DNA of 64,000 nucleotides from Simmondsia chinensis (GCA_018398585.1 JAGTTD010000010.1:4915501-4979500); one strand, 5' to 3'; positions 10,156 to 22,021 are shown, counted from the stretch's first letter. Translations and numbers: made by a program. The notes: a model not told the origin generated them from the sequence alone.

Positions 10156-11228
10156 TTTATTTTATTTTGGAGAAAAAAGGTTAAAAAAATGAGAAAATGG
10201 ATAAGTGATAAGACACTTGCACATTGGAAAAATTTCATGGTAAAATTTCACATCTCAACAATTGGAGTAAAACCCACAATTGGAAATAAAGTACAATTTG
10301 CAAAATTTGTTAACAAGTTGGTGAAACCCTAACACATCCCCAATCATGCCAACTTGCTATATAAGCTTCTTTTTCATTTACTAGCGAAAAACTCGTAGTT
10401 TAGAAACTGACATCCCATAATGAAGGATCCGAAAGAGGTACAAAACTAAACGACGTTTAAAAAATTCTTAGTGAATAGAGTGAAGAAAATTGTAGTGTAG
10501 ATTCTTGTAAATTATCAGTTTGATGGTCTCATCTTGAATTTGGATTGTTATATAAGATGTCAAGTTAGCAAAAGTTAATATATAATGATTACTTAATATA
10601 TATATATATATATTTTATATTCTAACTATATTTTTATACAAAATTATATGATCATATATAAATAAGAAAATTTACCATTTTCTTTTTACAGTCAAATGCC
10701 CCATCATGTCAACTTGCATCACAAGGTTGGGAATAGGGAAAACCAAGATAGAAAAAAGCCTAAAAACATACAGGAAAAAAAAGTGGAAGGTGAAGCAAAA
10801 GGCATACCTACAACCACACTCATTAATGACATATCTACCTATGATCTAGGTTAGAATTCGAGTTCTTTTTTTGTCTCCTTAAAAATACACTTTGTTATGG
10901 TCATATTTGAACCTGGCGGGTATAAAGAGCCCAGATCTAGCAAGCATGAAGAACAAGGGACTGGCGAGAGCCATAACTTGCTCACCCAGGTCATAAATTG
11001 CTCGCCCTAGGTAATGACTTGTCTGCCCAAGGCCATAACCCAAGAGAGGGGAGAACAAATAAACTTCCAAAAGAACACACCTAAAGAAGAGAAGGAGGCC
11101 ATGGTGATTTTGTCATAGAAAAGCTTAAGTTTAGCTCGGTCTACTCTACCAAAAACATGGAAACAATATTGCTTACCCATTTGCAAAAATATAACCGCCG
11201 AATGATATTGACTAAAAAGATAAGTAGA
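10156..11228. other. Spacer, nothing recognised
   Basis: AT-rich, with a short (TA)n at about 10593-10612. The small minus-strand open frames near 10879-11309 have no recognisable domain and are not called. Confidence 0.4.
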
Positions 11229-11233
11229 GTGAT

Positions 11234-11730
11234 TGATGGAGGCATAAGTGGAAAATTGGAAAAAAAAAAGGGAAGGATTTAACAATCTTGCCTTCAATTT
11301 TATTATCAACTAATAATAAAACAAGGGGAACATAAATTTAACTCTAATTCCCATACTTGAGAATAGAAAGAACTAAATAACTCATAAAAATAATCTAGAA
11401 ATTGAATAAGCAACGACCTAAGTTCCTCTTGTTTATATAGAGGTGCTATTTGATTTGAAATAAAATACTAAGAGACAATTAAAATACTAAAGGATAAATA
11501 TAAACACTAAAAAATAGCACATTTGAAAAATTAGCTAATCTAATCCTAGTCAAACTCCAACTCCTAATTGCCACGTCTCGTTCAACCCTTGCCGCCAACC
11601 CGTACTCGTCAACATGACCCGCCAAGGTTGCCCCGGGTCTCTCTTTCTGCCGCCGCAGCACAACTCTTGCCACACCCGCCAAGGTTCACCTGCCAAGGCT
11701 ATTCGCCAGGTGGATAGCGGGGCTGCATCA
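11234..11730 (-). repeat. G1 3' LTR
   Basis: In plus orientation it ends GGGGCTGCATCA at 11730, next to a purine tract (minus AGAGAGGA). The outer end TGATGGAGGC has diverged from the 5' LTR's TGCAACGCG. The open frame inside (11479-11682, minus) also exists in the other LTR and is LTR sequence, not a gene. Confidence 0.8.
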
Positions 11731-12140
11731 TCCTCTCTGGATTAGAGAGAATTAGCCCTCGAATTCGTCAACAGACTTTCTGGGTTAATCTTGTCAAGTT
11801 GCATCTCCTCACACCAACTCCCAATCCTGCGTATCTTCACCTTGCTATGTTTGTCCCTACTGTAGGGTGTTGATCTATTCTGCCAAGATGCGTATTGTAG
11901 CTTGTCCTGCCAAGGGGAAAACAACATCATCCTCCCCTGATTAGAAGGAATTCATCCACGAATTTGCCAGCCAATCAATTGAACCACTCTTGCCAATTTG
12001 CTGGAGATCCTAAATGCCACATTGACGGATCTGCCGCCAACATATTCCCGCCATGTCTCGTCCTTCTTTGACAAAAAAGGGTTGTGAACCCTTGAAGCCT
12101 AGAATCTGAAAGCGTCCCAAAGCTCACTAGGTGTTGGAGC

Positions 12141-12746
12141 CTACCCGGTAACTCTCCTTCCGGTATAGAACTCTTTCAACGTGGATTTTTTTCCTACTGC
12201 CAATAGAGCTCCTAGTACCTTCTCCGACTTCTCAAGCTTCTCTGCTTGGCATATTTCCTCTGCCGGATTGATTGTTTCCTTGTTCCCGCCAACATCTTTG
12301 GCAAGCAATGCTCTAACCGGGGACTTTAAATCCTTGGCTTCCTCCGGTCGTGGAGCTTCATCCTTCTTAGGCAACAAGAGTATCTTTGTACCCTCAAACA
12401 CGAAGCTATAGGCGTTTCATTGTCCGTCATGGATGGAGCCTCTATCGAATTGCCATGGTCGCACCAATAGCAGATGACATGCATCAATCATTACCACGTC
12501 ACACCACACCTCGTCCCGATATTTCGATCCAATGGAAAAGCTAACCAGACATCGTTTTGAGACGGTTTTTGAGTCAAGACAACTGATATGGGTTTTTAAC
12601 CCAAGCTTTTGCACAGCTTCTTCGGAGATGACGTTCTCATAACTTCCCAAGTCAATCACTAGGCGGCATATCCTCTCGCCAACACTGCAAGTCGTCTGGA
12701 AGATGTTACTGCTTAGCCAGTTGTCTCCTTCTTCTTCCTTAGGCAC
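12141..12746 (-). pseudogene. G1 retropepsin-like protease remnant
   Basis: It reads minus from 12746. The motif CRLVIDLGSYENVISEEAVQ marks the aspartic-protease active loop, but the usual D-T/S-G is D-L-G. The later VSFSIG, DACHLLLVRPWQ and FDRGSIHDG motifs are typical of plant gypsy protease regions. Stops split the C-terminal part (12401-12141). G2 carries the same D-L-G, so the substitution predates both copies. Catalytic activity is doubtful. Confidence 0.75.
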
Positions 12747-12755
12747 AAAATAGAC

Positions 12756-13907
12756 TCACCTTACCAAAAATAGAAGGCCCTCGTCACCTGCAACTGCTTG
12801 TTTGCCCTGTGGCGCCAAATTGTTGCTAGCCTCTTCCTCAACTACCTCGCCATCTCTAGCCTGGAGACCTTCGATGTACAACTCCTTGCCCAGTCTATCA
12901 TTCTTCCGACACTCAGTGGTGCCATGTTCCATATCTCCGCACTTGAAACAACGGGTTTTGGAGCTACTCGCCAATTCATTCCCAAGGTTGGAGTTAACTG
13001 GCGTCCCTTGCGTATTCGAGTTGATTTGTAGTACCTGGTCATGCCCACTATCCTGGGTGTTCCTAGTACTGCCAACTTGACGACGCCTCTATTGCTTCTT
13101 GACATTCATTACCCTCTGACTCACTTCCGAGACCGAAAAGATGTCGAACATGTTCAACATCTCTCGTATCGTTTCCTTCAACCCACCAACATATCGATCC
13201 GCCAGCTACTCCCCTGATTCCACCAAGTCATTCCTGGCGATTATGGAGTAGAATTCTGTCGTGTACTCCTTCACGGTATGGGAACCCCGTCGTAAGCTCT
13301 GAGGGCATTGATACATCACCTTGGCGCAATTGTGAGGAAGGAAGGCGCCTCTCATGTGCTTTTTCATCCTCTCCCATGTCTCAATTCTCGCCTTTCTTGG
13401 TCGAAGCCATGAATGCTTCAATTGCTGCCACCAGGTGGCTGCCCTACCCCGTAGTCGGGTAGCGATTGATGGCGCCTGCTTCCTCTTCGGAACCTCCTTG
13501 AATTCAAGGACTTCCTCCATTACCGCAATCCAATCCCCGAACTCCCCAGGGCGACTTCTACCATTGGACTCTAGAATCTCAATCCGAAGACTGGATTCCC
13601 ACCTCCGATCATCAAAATTGTTCGTGTTGCTGATATTGGGCCGAGTTCTCCTCTACCTTTTGTCCGGTAGCTCAGCATCTGGGAACGAATTTTGGAAGCT
13701 CTTGTCTGTGTCGTCATCACCTGGTGTCGGCGGGCGTTGGGGCTGGGTTCCACTATCCTGATTGGGATTTGCCCCCATTTGAATCAAGCAACGCTCAATT
13801 TGCTGGAATTTCTCCTCGAACTCGTCCATCCTCCTCTCGGTCTATTGCTGGAAATCCCACTCATATATGTCTTCGATGGTGACGTATCTCTGTCGCCCAT
13901 GGGCCAT
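12756..13907 (-). pseudogene. G1 gag remnant with CCHC knuckle
   Basis: The probable start is the ATG at 13907 (minus), shortly after the PBS. The reading is broken by several stops. It begins MAHGRQRYVTIED, then an acidic coiled region RRMDEFEEKFQQIERC. The gag core at 13520-13206 contains ATRLRGRAATWWQQL and VKEYTTEFYSI, typical of Ty3/gypsy Retrotrans_gag. A complete zinc knuckle CFKCGDMEHGTTEC (CX2CX4HX4C) lies at 12974-12756. Gag would form the virus-like particle. Confidence 0.8.
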
Positions 13908-13941
13908 CTTAGAAGTCATTCTAAACTCTAATACCAACTAA

Positions 13942-14416
13942 TGCAACGCGTAAGTGAAAAAATGGGAAAAACGAGAAGGATTCAACAGCCTTCCCTCAAT
14001 TTTATTATGAACTAATAACAAAACAAAGGGAACATAAATTTAACTCTAATTCCCACACTTGAGAATACAAAGGACTAAATAACTCATAAAAATAATCTAG
14101 AAATTAAAACAAGCAACAACCTAGGTTCCTCTTGTTTATATAGAGGAGCTATTTGATTTGAAATAAAACACTAAGAGACAATTAAAACACTAAAGGATAA
14201 ATATAAACACTAAAAGATAGCAAATTTGAAAAATTAGCTAATCTAATCCTAGTCAAACTCCAACTCCTAATTGCCACGTCTCGTTCAACCCTTGCCGCCA
14301 ACCCGTACTCCTCAAAATGACCCGCAAAGGTTGCCCTGTGTCTCTCTTTCTGCCGCAGCACAGCTCTTGCCACACCCGCCAAGGCTATCTGCCAGGTAGA
14401 TAGTGGGGCTGCATCA
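13942..14416 (-). repeat. G1 5' LTR and adjacent PBS
   Basis: In minus orientation it runs from TGATGCAGCC to CGTTGCA. It is followed after a few bases by TTGGTATTAGAGT (13939-13927), a near match to the initiator tRNA-Met PBS. Confidence 0.82.
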
Positions 14417-15046
14417 GTGATACAATAAAAAATAATTATAATATGTATATATACTTATAGTGATACGATTCTACCGTCAATTTACTCAAAAAGTGAACAA
14501 GACCAACATGTGTCTAATACTTGTATAAATACAAGATCCACTAATGTATGTCAGTATACAAATAATGCTTGCCCAGACAATCCGAATTTGCACTAATGTT
14601 CATGTTGCATATTACGCACATTATACCCATAAAGAGAGCGTTTTGCTTTTTTTTTTTTTTCCTTCCAATAATTAAAGAGAAAACTCTTAATATAAAAGTC
14701 GATACACCCACTGAAGTGGAGCCTGAGAAGGCCGGCCATGAATATCCCATGTAACCAAAGCAGTTGCTTGGGGCTCTCAATTCGCCAATGATCTACCATT
14801 AGTTTACCTTTGTACTTATAACCACCTATATATATATAAAATGTATCGTAAGTACATATGTAATGTACAATATAAAGAACTCATAGATTAGCTAATATTA
14901 CCGTATAGAATAAGATTATTTGATACATGCTTAGACTAGCATAAACGAATGTACAACAAAAAAAAAAAAATAAAACCTAACAAATCCAACATATTCTAAA
15001 CTCTAATCTTAAGACTGACCAATCTCAATCCACCCAAAAAATATAG
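14417..15046. other. Spacer with a LINE-like 3' end (minus, about 14640-14760)
   Basis: On the minus strand 14760-14648 reads TGGGTGTATCGACTTTTATA, then TCTTTAATTATTGG, then an A run. This is the look of a retroposed 3' end with a poly(A) tail. Similar ends occur at 8225, 53945 and elsewhere. No gene is seen. Confidence 0.35.
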
Positions 15047-15174
15047 GGTAATGTTATTGTCGGGGCAAAATTGTTGTTGCTATAATAAGATCTTTAAAAT
15101 TCTATGACTGTCATTTATTATAATCACATTATTACTGTGACAATAATAACTTTTACCTAGACAATAACAACTTC
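15047..15174. mobile_element. MITE family A, copy 3
   Basis: The left end GGTAATGTTATTGTC and the right end GACAATAATAACTTTTACC with GACAATAAC form the same terminal pattern as copies 1, 2 and 4. It is non-coding, about 128 bp. Confidence 0.45.
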
Positions 15175-17277
15175 TGAAAAAATAAAGAGAAATTGCAATT
15201 GAACCCAACCTCCTCAGCTCTTCTAGAAGGTCACTTTTCATAGAGTTCCCCACAACACATGATAGATCACCAATAGAATAAAGAGACACAACTACCATCA
15301 CCATGCCTATACACTACATTATCCAATCCCCTTTGGACATTTCTTTATTTCTTAATGTCCACCACAACTAACTTGCCAAAAAATTACAAAATCAAAATAA
15401 AAAAATCTAACAGTTTCCTTCTTTCATTTTGAACCATGAATGACATTGTGGTCATAGGACCTTTCTTTTAGGTAGTAGGTCTGGTTCCAAGAGTTTAGGG
15501 TTCAGATCGAATTTTGATAACTGAGTCCTATTCTGATACTATTAAAAATGTTTGAGCGAAAAAGATAAGTCTCACATTGATGGAAAGGCTTAGAATATAT
15601 CAATTTATATACCTAAGGAGTTACTCTGAACATTGCCAATTGATTTGGGGATGCAAGCTCCTTCGGTATGTAACATGTTTTTGATAACAAATATATCTAC
15701 GTCAGCTTAAAACACCATGCATTTTTTTGCAAATAATTGGGAGTACAAGTCCTAGAAGGCACGACATGTAGGGGGACGAGAGTATAAAAGCAATAGAAAA
15801 ATGAACAGGAAAAAAATGCAAAAATAAAACACAAATTGTCAAACAAAAGTAACAGTTGTTCAAGTAAGAAAAACAATAGGTAACCCTCAAAATATGGCAA
15901 CCCACGATGCTTTTTAGAAGAGGGGGCCATGGTCATTGGTGCCTTTGTCTTCTCCTCTTGACTCTAGGATCGGACTGTCTTGATACAACGTGTAGTCTTG
16001 TCTGGTCTATACGGGAATCTTTCACACCATGCGCCAATCCAGAAGCTAACCCACACGCAGGTCGTTACATATCCACAAGTCATTATCACAAAATATATTA
16101 TACATTACATATACACAGATTGTTTTCTCTCCGGTTCTAAATATGTAGGGATATTTAGTAGAAACAAACTTATAATATAATTAATTTTTAAAAGGGAGTC
16201 TTGGCAAATAGGGGGCCCCCAAGTAACTGCTCTAGATCTTCGGAGTTTTGACCGACTCTAACAGGGACAACAACTCGTAGAAAGGAGTCTGATTAAAATG
16301 GATAGTATTTTAACCACTAAGCGAACCCAAAAAGCTTTGTTATAACACATACTTTTCTATTTCATTTTTTTTTTTCTATATATATTTTTTAATTTTAAAA
16401 GTGTTTGATACAACATGGACTCACCTGAGGTTTGACAAATTCAAAATAGGAGTTCAAATAAAGCTATCATCATTCAATTTTAGTCAAAATCTCATTTGCA
16501 CCATTCCCAAAACATCAAAAACTGCTTGACATATCTACTTGATAGCATATATAACATGATTTCTTCAAATTAAGAGAGAAAGAAACATTTGCCAGCCTCT
16601 CCCATACTAACTATGAGCATTTAATGTATATATATTTTAAATATGGGAAATTCTAAAAGTCATGGAAAAAAACTAAGCGGGGTGCGTAGGAACAAGTTGG
16701 CCGTTAACGATTAACTGTGCCCTATTCGTGACATTTTCGTGTGCCCCTTTCTCGTGTCGTATAGCAAAGCCCCTTTAAATATACATAATTTGAGTGTCTA
16801 ATATTTGTTGTAAAAGCAATTATTATTCTCGTAGGTGTGTAGTGTGTATTCATGTCTAGGTAAATAATTATGGGTATCAATCCCCCCAAAAGAAATCATT
16901 AAAACAACAAAAAATAGGCGGACGTTAATGTCACGACATACTTTACTATTATAAAAACAATCACACCATAAAACGGCAAGATTACTCCTATTTAAAGAAG
17001 GGATATTAACAACTTTATGAACTAAGGAAGGTAACTTTATCTTTTATAATATGAATGCTCTAACAATAATAAAATCTAACCTGCCATTAATGTCTCCCTT
17101 AAAATATTGCTCCCAATACATAATTAGTGAATACAATGGAGCCTCTTCAAAAAAAAAAAAAAACAGAGAGAGAGAGATAATTGATCTTTACTATCTAATG
17201 GAACCTCTTCAAGAAATAGCACTGAACGGAGATAGGCAATGAAGGAAACACTAAATCGAAAATGCAACATATTTGTT
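15175..17277. other. Spacer, mostly unrecognised
   Basis: No supportable gene. On the minus strand 15790-15715 resembles the LINE-like 3' ends (GACTTGTACTCCCAATTATT, then A-rich). About 15480-15680 has the look of an LTR/TRIM scrap (minus TAGTATCAGAA, then a cattgatggaaaggct phrase), but I find no partner LTR. Confidence 0.3.
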
Positions 17278-17414
17278 ACAACAACAACTATAACAACAGA
17301 TCCGGTGCCTCAAGGGCCCCCGGATAAGCAGGGTCTGGGAGGGGTGGGATGTACGCAGCCTTACCCCTTTAGGGTGTTACCCTGACGAGATGCTGTTTCC
17401 GAGGACTCCCAACC
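17278..17414 (-). mobile_element. SINE copy S3, lacking the 5S head
   Basis: On the minus strand it reads AGGTTGGGAGTCCTCGG, then GGCTGCGTACATCCCACCCC, then a (GTT)n tail. This is the body and tail of the SINE at 2178 and 30687. The copy stops at the point where the other two switch into 5S sequence, so the 5S head is absent. Confidence 0.65.
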
Positions 17415-17506
17415 TGAATAGCATGAAAAGTATGGAAAGCATGGAAGCATGAAAGTACAAAGCATACAAGCATTTAGATGTGAGCATACACAACGACACA
17501 TAGCCT

Positions 17507-17775
17507 TCATACACAACATAGAGAAGACAATTGGTCCAAAAGTAAGAGGCAACCATTGTAAAATTGTAAAATGAAGCCCGTATAAGAAAGGCGACAATTA
17601 ACACCAGCCAATTGATCAACAATAGCCTTCATACTTTGAATGTAAAGAGTAATAGTGAGGTCATCTTCTAGAAAAGTATGAAATTCTTGTTTTAATTGAA
17701 GACTACGAGCTTGACTTTGATTACAACAAAGGCATTCAATTTCAGTCATGGCCTCTTTTGAACCACTGTTCAAGA
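17507..17775 (-). pseudogene. Copia gag fragment
   Basis: The minus-strand frame contains ARSLQLKQEF, then DDLTITLYIQSMKAIVDQLA. This matches the pattern of copia gag (Retrotran_gag/UBN2) helices (L-x-L-x3-L, then an acidic stretch with Y-x2-M-K-x-I-x-D-x-L). Only this short piece is present. It differs from the gags of Copia-1, -3 and -6, so it comes from another lineage. Confidence 0.5.
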
Positions 17776-18061
17776 ACTAGATGCATAAATCCAGGCCAAA
17801 ACTAGAAAATCATGTGTTGGAATAATAACACAAATGAAGCAATCTTGATATGCTAAAGGCTAGCTCGAGATGGGAGCACATAGAGTTCGAACCTACTGAT
17901 CAAGGAACTTCCAAAAAGAGGCCCTCAAAACTAAACTGTGTAGACTTCGAAATTGGGTGAAAGAGACTCGAGACAAGATAATTAAACAACAGAAGGAAAG
18001 ACAACAAGAGAGGAAGGATCAAATTGAAGGAAGTTGTCATGCCATGAAGTTTACCATTGAC
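17776..18061. other. Spacer, nothing recognised
   Basis: Flank of the copia gag scrap and insertion site of the hAT element at 18070. I see no gene. Confidence 0.35.
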
Positions 18062-18069
18062 CTAAGTCT

Positions 18070-18585
18070 GGGGATGACAATAAGACGGGTAAAACCCATT
18101 ACTTGCAGGCACCCGTCTTGTTTGTGGCGGGTGTGGGTGCTAGTGAGGCTGGTAGCGGTATGTAGGGTACAAAAGTTAATACCCGTCCCAGGTATGGAGC
18201 GGGTATATATGGATATAATGTTGTACCCACCCATAGCTACCCACATTATTTACTCAAATTGTATTTTAATTATTTTAAAATAAAATAATGATATATGTAC
18301 TTAGTTTATCTATTAAAAATGTAGCAAATATAATTAAATTATAATAAATAATTTATATAAAATATACACATTGAGGTGGGTACAGGTCGGGGTGATGGAT
18401 GCCCAGTGGATATCCGTGGGTGGTGAGGCACTTACGAGTATGGGTTTGTACTCGCTGGGACAGGTATGGGCATCTACTTCATACCCGTAATGAGTAATGG
18501 GACAAGTATGGGTATAGATTTGGGTGGTGGGTATGGGTATGGAGGTAGTCGCCCCGTACCCGCTTCGCACCATTGCCATCCCTAT
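18070..18585. mobile_element. Non-autonomous hAT element, 516 bp
   Basis: A perfect 8-bp duplication CTAAGTCT flanks it (18062-18069 and 18586-18593). The ends are GGGGATGACAA and, reverse-complemented, AGGGATGGCAA. Both subterminal regions are packed with GGGTATGGG/GGGTACGGG-like motifs in opposite orientation, while the centre is AT-rich. No transposase is encoded. The 8-bp duplication and the termini identify hAT. Confidence 0.85.
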
Positions 18586-18593
18586 CTAAGTCT

Positions 18594-20338
18594 TTTATGC
18601 CCCTGCATTGGTTCAAGCGGGACTGTCAGGCACCTTTGATTCCCAGGGTTAACACGACATCCAATACAGGAGTGTACTCTTGGGTGATGGATTGGAGTGC
18701 AGCCTAACTTGCTTCGTAATAGAGAATGGAGAAGAACTTAGGAGAGAAGTAAAGAGATGAAGAAGAGTATGATTTTCAATTTTTTGCTTTGAGTGTCTCA
18801 ATTAATGCCCCAAGGTATTCAATTTATAAGCAGAAGTTTGCGCGTTCAAGCAACTGTCAATTATGGAAAGGGGGCGGAAATACAAGCCTCCCTACGGAGA
18901 GTGGGCGGATATGGAGAAGTAAAGAATATGACTTCAATTAAGGAAACAACAAATATTGAAGGAGTGGGCGTTGAAACAGCTAAAAACATATCTCGAGCTC
19001 AAACCTGGGGTAACTGACGACGTCTTGAGCTAGCATTCTTAAGTTTGCACTTGAGCTTGTAGACCGCAACCCAAGTGCGCGCGCGTGCATTTCTTCCTCT
19101 ATGCTCACTCTAGGCCCACAAGATTTTACCAAATTAAAGGAAAAGAGGGTATATAAACTGACTTTCTCATCTCTAAATTTTCTATGTGGGACACAAGGCT
19201 GTAGAAGAATTAAATAAAATTGGAACAAACTACCCGTAATTTCCAACATCATATTGTTTCCATTTAGAATCTATTGGGTCCATCAATGGAGGACAAGAAG
19301 AATCACCGGACATATATATATGCCCATATTAACCAAGCCTTTTGAGAGTATTAATAATTAATTCACAGCACTATCGCCAATTCCAAAATTTCTAGGTTTC
19401 AAACACAAGATCTTTGATATTTCTCATTGAGAAAGAGTTCAAAAAAAATGTTAAAGAAGCAAAACTGTTAAATTTCATCAGGCCTTTAGCCCCAAACTCA
19501 AAGAGTTGGCACATATATATGAAATTTATATATAAGACCAAGTGGAGTTCCGTTCTAAAATTAATTGTCATTAAGTGGAGTAACCCAATCGACTTATATG
19601 TTGTTTTTTTTCTTTTCTACAATTTCTAAGTGGGATTGATAGTTTTATTTACATGTAAATGGGGGGTTTATGGGAACTCTATGGTATCCCACTCAAGGTT
19701 AGATAATGAGGGTGTGAGGCTTGAGGAGCGTTGTATGTGCCAAATTGCACTCTATGTTGATAGCCAGTTTATCAGAAAATGGGCCTGGGGTCCACATTGT
19801 CTACGCCTATTCTTCCCGTCTCCCCTTCCCTAGGTTGTTACTCAATCTCCGGTGCAAGAAGCTTGACTAAACCAACACCTTTCTCTTCCCCTACCATGGA
19901 TCAAGAAAGATTTAGTCGAATCAACTGGGCCTCAAGATCAGACATCTTTTCAAGAGACTCAAGTCTGAGATGCCGTAAGTGATAATGAACAGGGTTTTGA
20001 GCCTCCCGTCTTTACAAGATGCCTCAGTGCCGATGCTGCTTATGGAGGAGTCCAGCAAAGCATAGGTGAAGAAAAAAAGGAGATGGCGGGATATCAGGTC
20101 CTGACTTTGTTGCATCATAAAAGGGTAGGAGAGCTCTAAAGAGCAGGATGAAAGAACAAGCTAAGCGGGACCTACAATAATTCATGAAGGATATGTCACC
20201 CGGAATAGCGTGGCCTCTGGGAGACAGAGAAAGAGGAATTTTGTGAAAAAAGGGCAGTAATGCTAAAGATGTTGATAAGTTTCTTGGTGGGGAGTGCGCG
20301 TGGGAGCTCGAGAAAAAGCTAAGGCTAAAATTTGGTGA
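18594..20338. other. Spacer, nothing recognised
   Basis: No gene I can support. Open frames at 18793-19017, 18980-19252, 19630-19982 and 20024-20356 lack recognisable domains or coding-like composition. Sequence around 19080-19200 (a GTATATAAAC element and a short GCGCGCGCG run) looks like LTR scrap, but no partner was found. Confidence 0.35.
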
Positions 20339-20882
20339 TGTTAGGATATGTCTCAAATTATTTGTTTATGTTATGAGGGAAGCCGCAAGCTTGCCGATCG
20401 ATCGGGGTACTCAGCCGATCGATTGGGCACTTCGTTGATCAAGGACGCCTGCAGATTGGGAGCTGATCGATTGGGGGCTGTGCAACGCATGCCCTAGCCG
20501 TTTATTATAAATAGACCTTCATGGTTTCAGTTTTAGGTGATCCAATTCGATCCAATCAGATCCAATTAAAGTGAGCCGCCGTCATCATTGATTTGAGAGT
20601 GTTACGAGAGTTTAGAAGGAGTGATTCAGTAATTCTTCATAGATCTCGTTCAGAGGAATTTTCATTGTAGTTCTTCCATTATTTATAATCAATAAAGAAT
20701 CTCCATCTCTACACGTGGTTTTCTCCCTCTCGATTGAATAGGGTTTCCACGTAAATTTCTGTGTTCTTCGTTTGTTGTCTTTTATCCTCTTTTGTTTACT
20801 TCTCATGTGTGTTATAGTATTTGAATCGAATCCAGTTCTGGGGTGTTAAGTTCTGCATTAAGGAGGTATTAATTTCTTAACA
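20339..20882 (+). repeat. LTR of the Copia-1/3/4 family (Copia-5 remnant)
   Basis: Starts TGTTAGGATATGTCTC and ends TTAACA. It carries an intact CGATCGATCG palindrome (20396-20406) plus decayed ones (CGATCGATTGG, TGATCGATTGG), then TATAAATAG at about 20508. No target duplication flanks the LTR itself, and PBS-like sequence follows, so this is the 5' end of a truncated element rather than a clean solo LTR. Confidence 0.8.
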
Positions 20883-20975
20883 AATTGATATCCGAGTATA
20901 TCAAGTTTGTTCAAGATTTTTCCTCACAAATTGGTATCATAGTATATCAGATTTGTCCAGATTCCTCAACAGGTG
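20883..20975 (+). promoter_or_regulatory. Duplicated primer-binding-site region
   Basis: Two imperfect tandem units of about 48 bp. The first reads AATTGATATCCGAGTATATC and the second AATTGGTATCATAGTATATC; both continue with a TTTGTTCAAGATT-like stretch. Each contains a decayed TGGTATCAGAG PBS. Confidence 0.55.
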
Positions 20976-21714
20976 ATGATGAATTGATTGTGATTGAGCA
21001 CATTGCTTCGATGGATTATGGAATTGGCTATTTTGTTTTCCTATATTCTGGCTTGTTCCATTCCTCCGAGTCCTCACTAATGGTGATTGAGACTTTTAGT
21101 CCTTACAGGTTTTGCCTATTTCTTCTTGCAATCATGTTTTCTTGGTTTAAGATGTTGTATTGTACTTGGCACTTTTGATCTTGTCTTTATACGGGTTGAC
21201 TCAGGGCTTGTTTGTATGAGTTGCATGTTTTGTATTGCGACTCTGTCGCCAAATAAAAAGAAAACATAATAAGAATGAATTATTTCTAAGTCCAAGTGAC
21301 ATAAAGCAGTACCAAGCATGCAAGCAGCAATATAGTAACAAAAATTATCAGGCATGTAAGCCTAGAAGCGCTGTGAACTAGTATCGTTATGTTCCTCTCT
21401 TATAATATCTACATTGACCACACTTATTTTTAACCATTACCTATAAAACCAAAAAAAAAAAAAAATTATTTTTAAAAAAATAATATTTTTAATTTTCAAA
21501 ATATGAAAAATACAAAGAAAAATAATACCAAACAAAAAAAGTAGAAATTGGAAAAGCCAAGTGGGTGTTAGTTCTAACTACAATTAATAAAATAACATGG
21601 CATTCTGGTAGTACTTGCACTCTTTATTCATTTTTTGAAGATTTTTAAGACCTAATTTCATTTGAGTGTAAAACTAGCTCGTTGCTTAAATAGATAAAAG
21701 AAACTAAGATATTT
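20976..21714. other. Spacer with a LINE-like 3' end (about 21110-21260)
   Basis: A T/G-rich stretch reading TTGTATTGCGACTCTGTCGC then CAAATAAAAAG looks like a retroposon 3' UTR with a short A-rich tail on the plus strand. No coding sequence is recognised. Confidence 0.3.
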
Positions 21715-22021
21715 TCGAGGGTTATGTTCATGTACTTTTTTCATTGTGTCAATTTAGTTATTGTACAATTGGTATTGTGTCAATTTGGTTCTTATAATAA
21801 AATTTATGTTACGTTGTTAAGGAAAAATTTTTAATAGTTCAGCCATAGGTTGGGTTAAATTGAGTCATTCAGGTGGATTTGTAGTGGGTTATTTGCATTT
21901 AACGTGATTGGACTGTTAAAAATTACGTCAATAACTTAACTTGAATTTGACAAAAGAACTAAATTGATATGATATATGACAAAATAAATAAAGTACGGGG
22001 ATATTTGGTGTAAATAACCCG
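21715..22021. mobile_element. Long-TIR non-autonomous element, family C copy 2
   Basis: The left arm has GTACTTTTTTCATTGTGTCA then ATTTAGTTATTGTAC. The right end, reverse-complemented, reads GGTTATTTACACCAAATATC then CCCGTACTTTATT. The middle shares ttagttcagccataggttgg-like sequence with copy 1 at 8563. Confidence 0.5.

Larger units (their letters stand above)
11234..14416 (-). mobile_element. G1: gag-protease-only LTR retroelement (gypsy-like)
   Basis: LTRs at 13942-14416 (5', minus) and 11234-11730 (3') begin TGATGCAGCC in element orientation and are bounded by a perfect 5-bp duplication GTGAT (11229-11233, 14417-14421). The internal region of about 2.2 kb encodes a Ty3/gypsy-type gag, a zinc knuckle and a retropepsin-like domain. 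It has no RT, RNase H or integrase, and no room for them. This resembles non-autonomous gag-bearing elements (TR-GAG/LARD type) that borrow enzymes from relatives. The element at 61152 is related. Confidence 0.85.

Noticed and set aside
11479..11682. Small minus-strand gene (MAGVARVVLRR...)
   Set aside because: The same frame occurs in both G1 LTRs (also 14182-14382); it is LTR sequence.
19630..20356. Host gene candidates in 19.6-20.4 kb
   Set aside because: Short overlapping frames on both strands without recognisable domains, splice pattern or coding-like composition.
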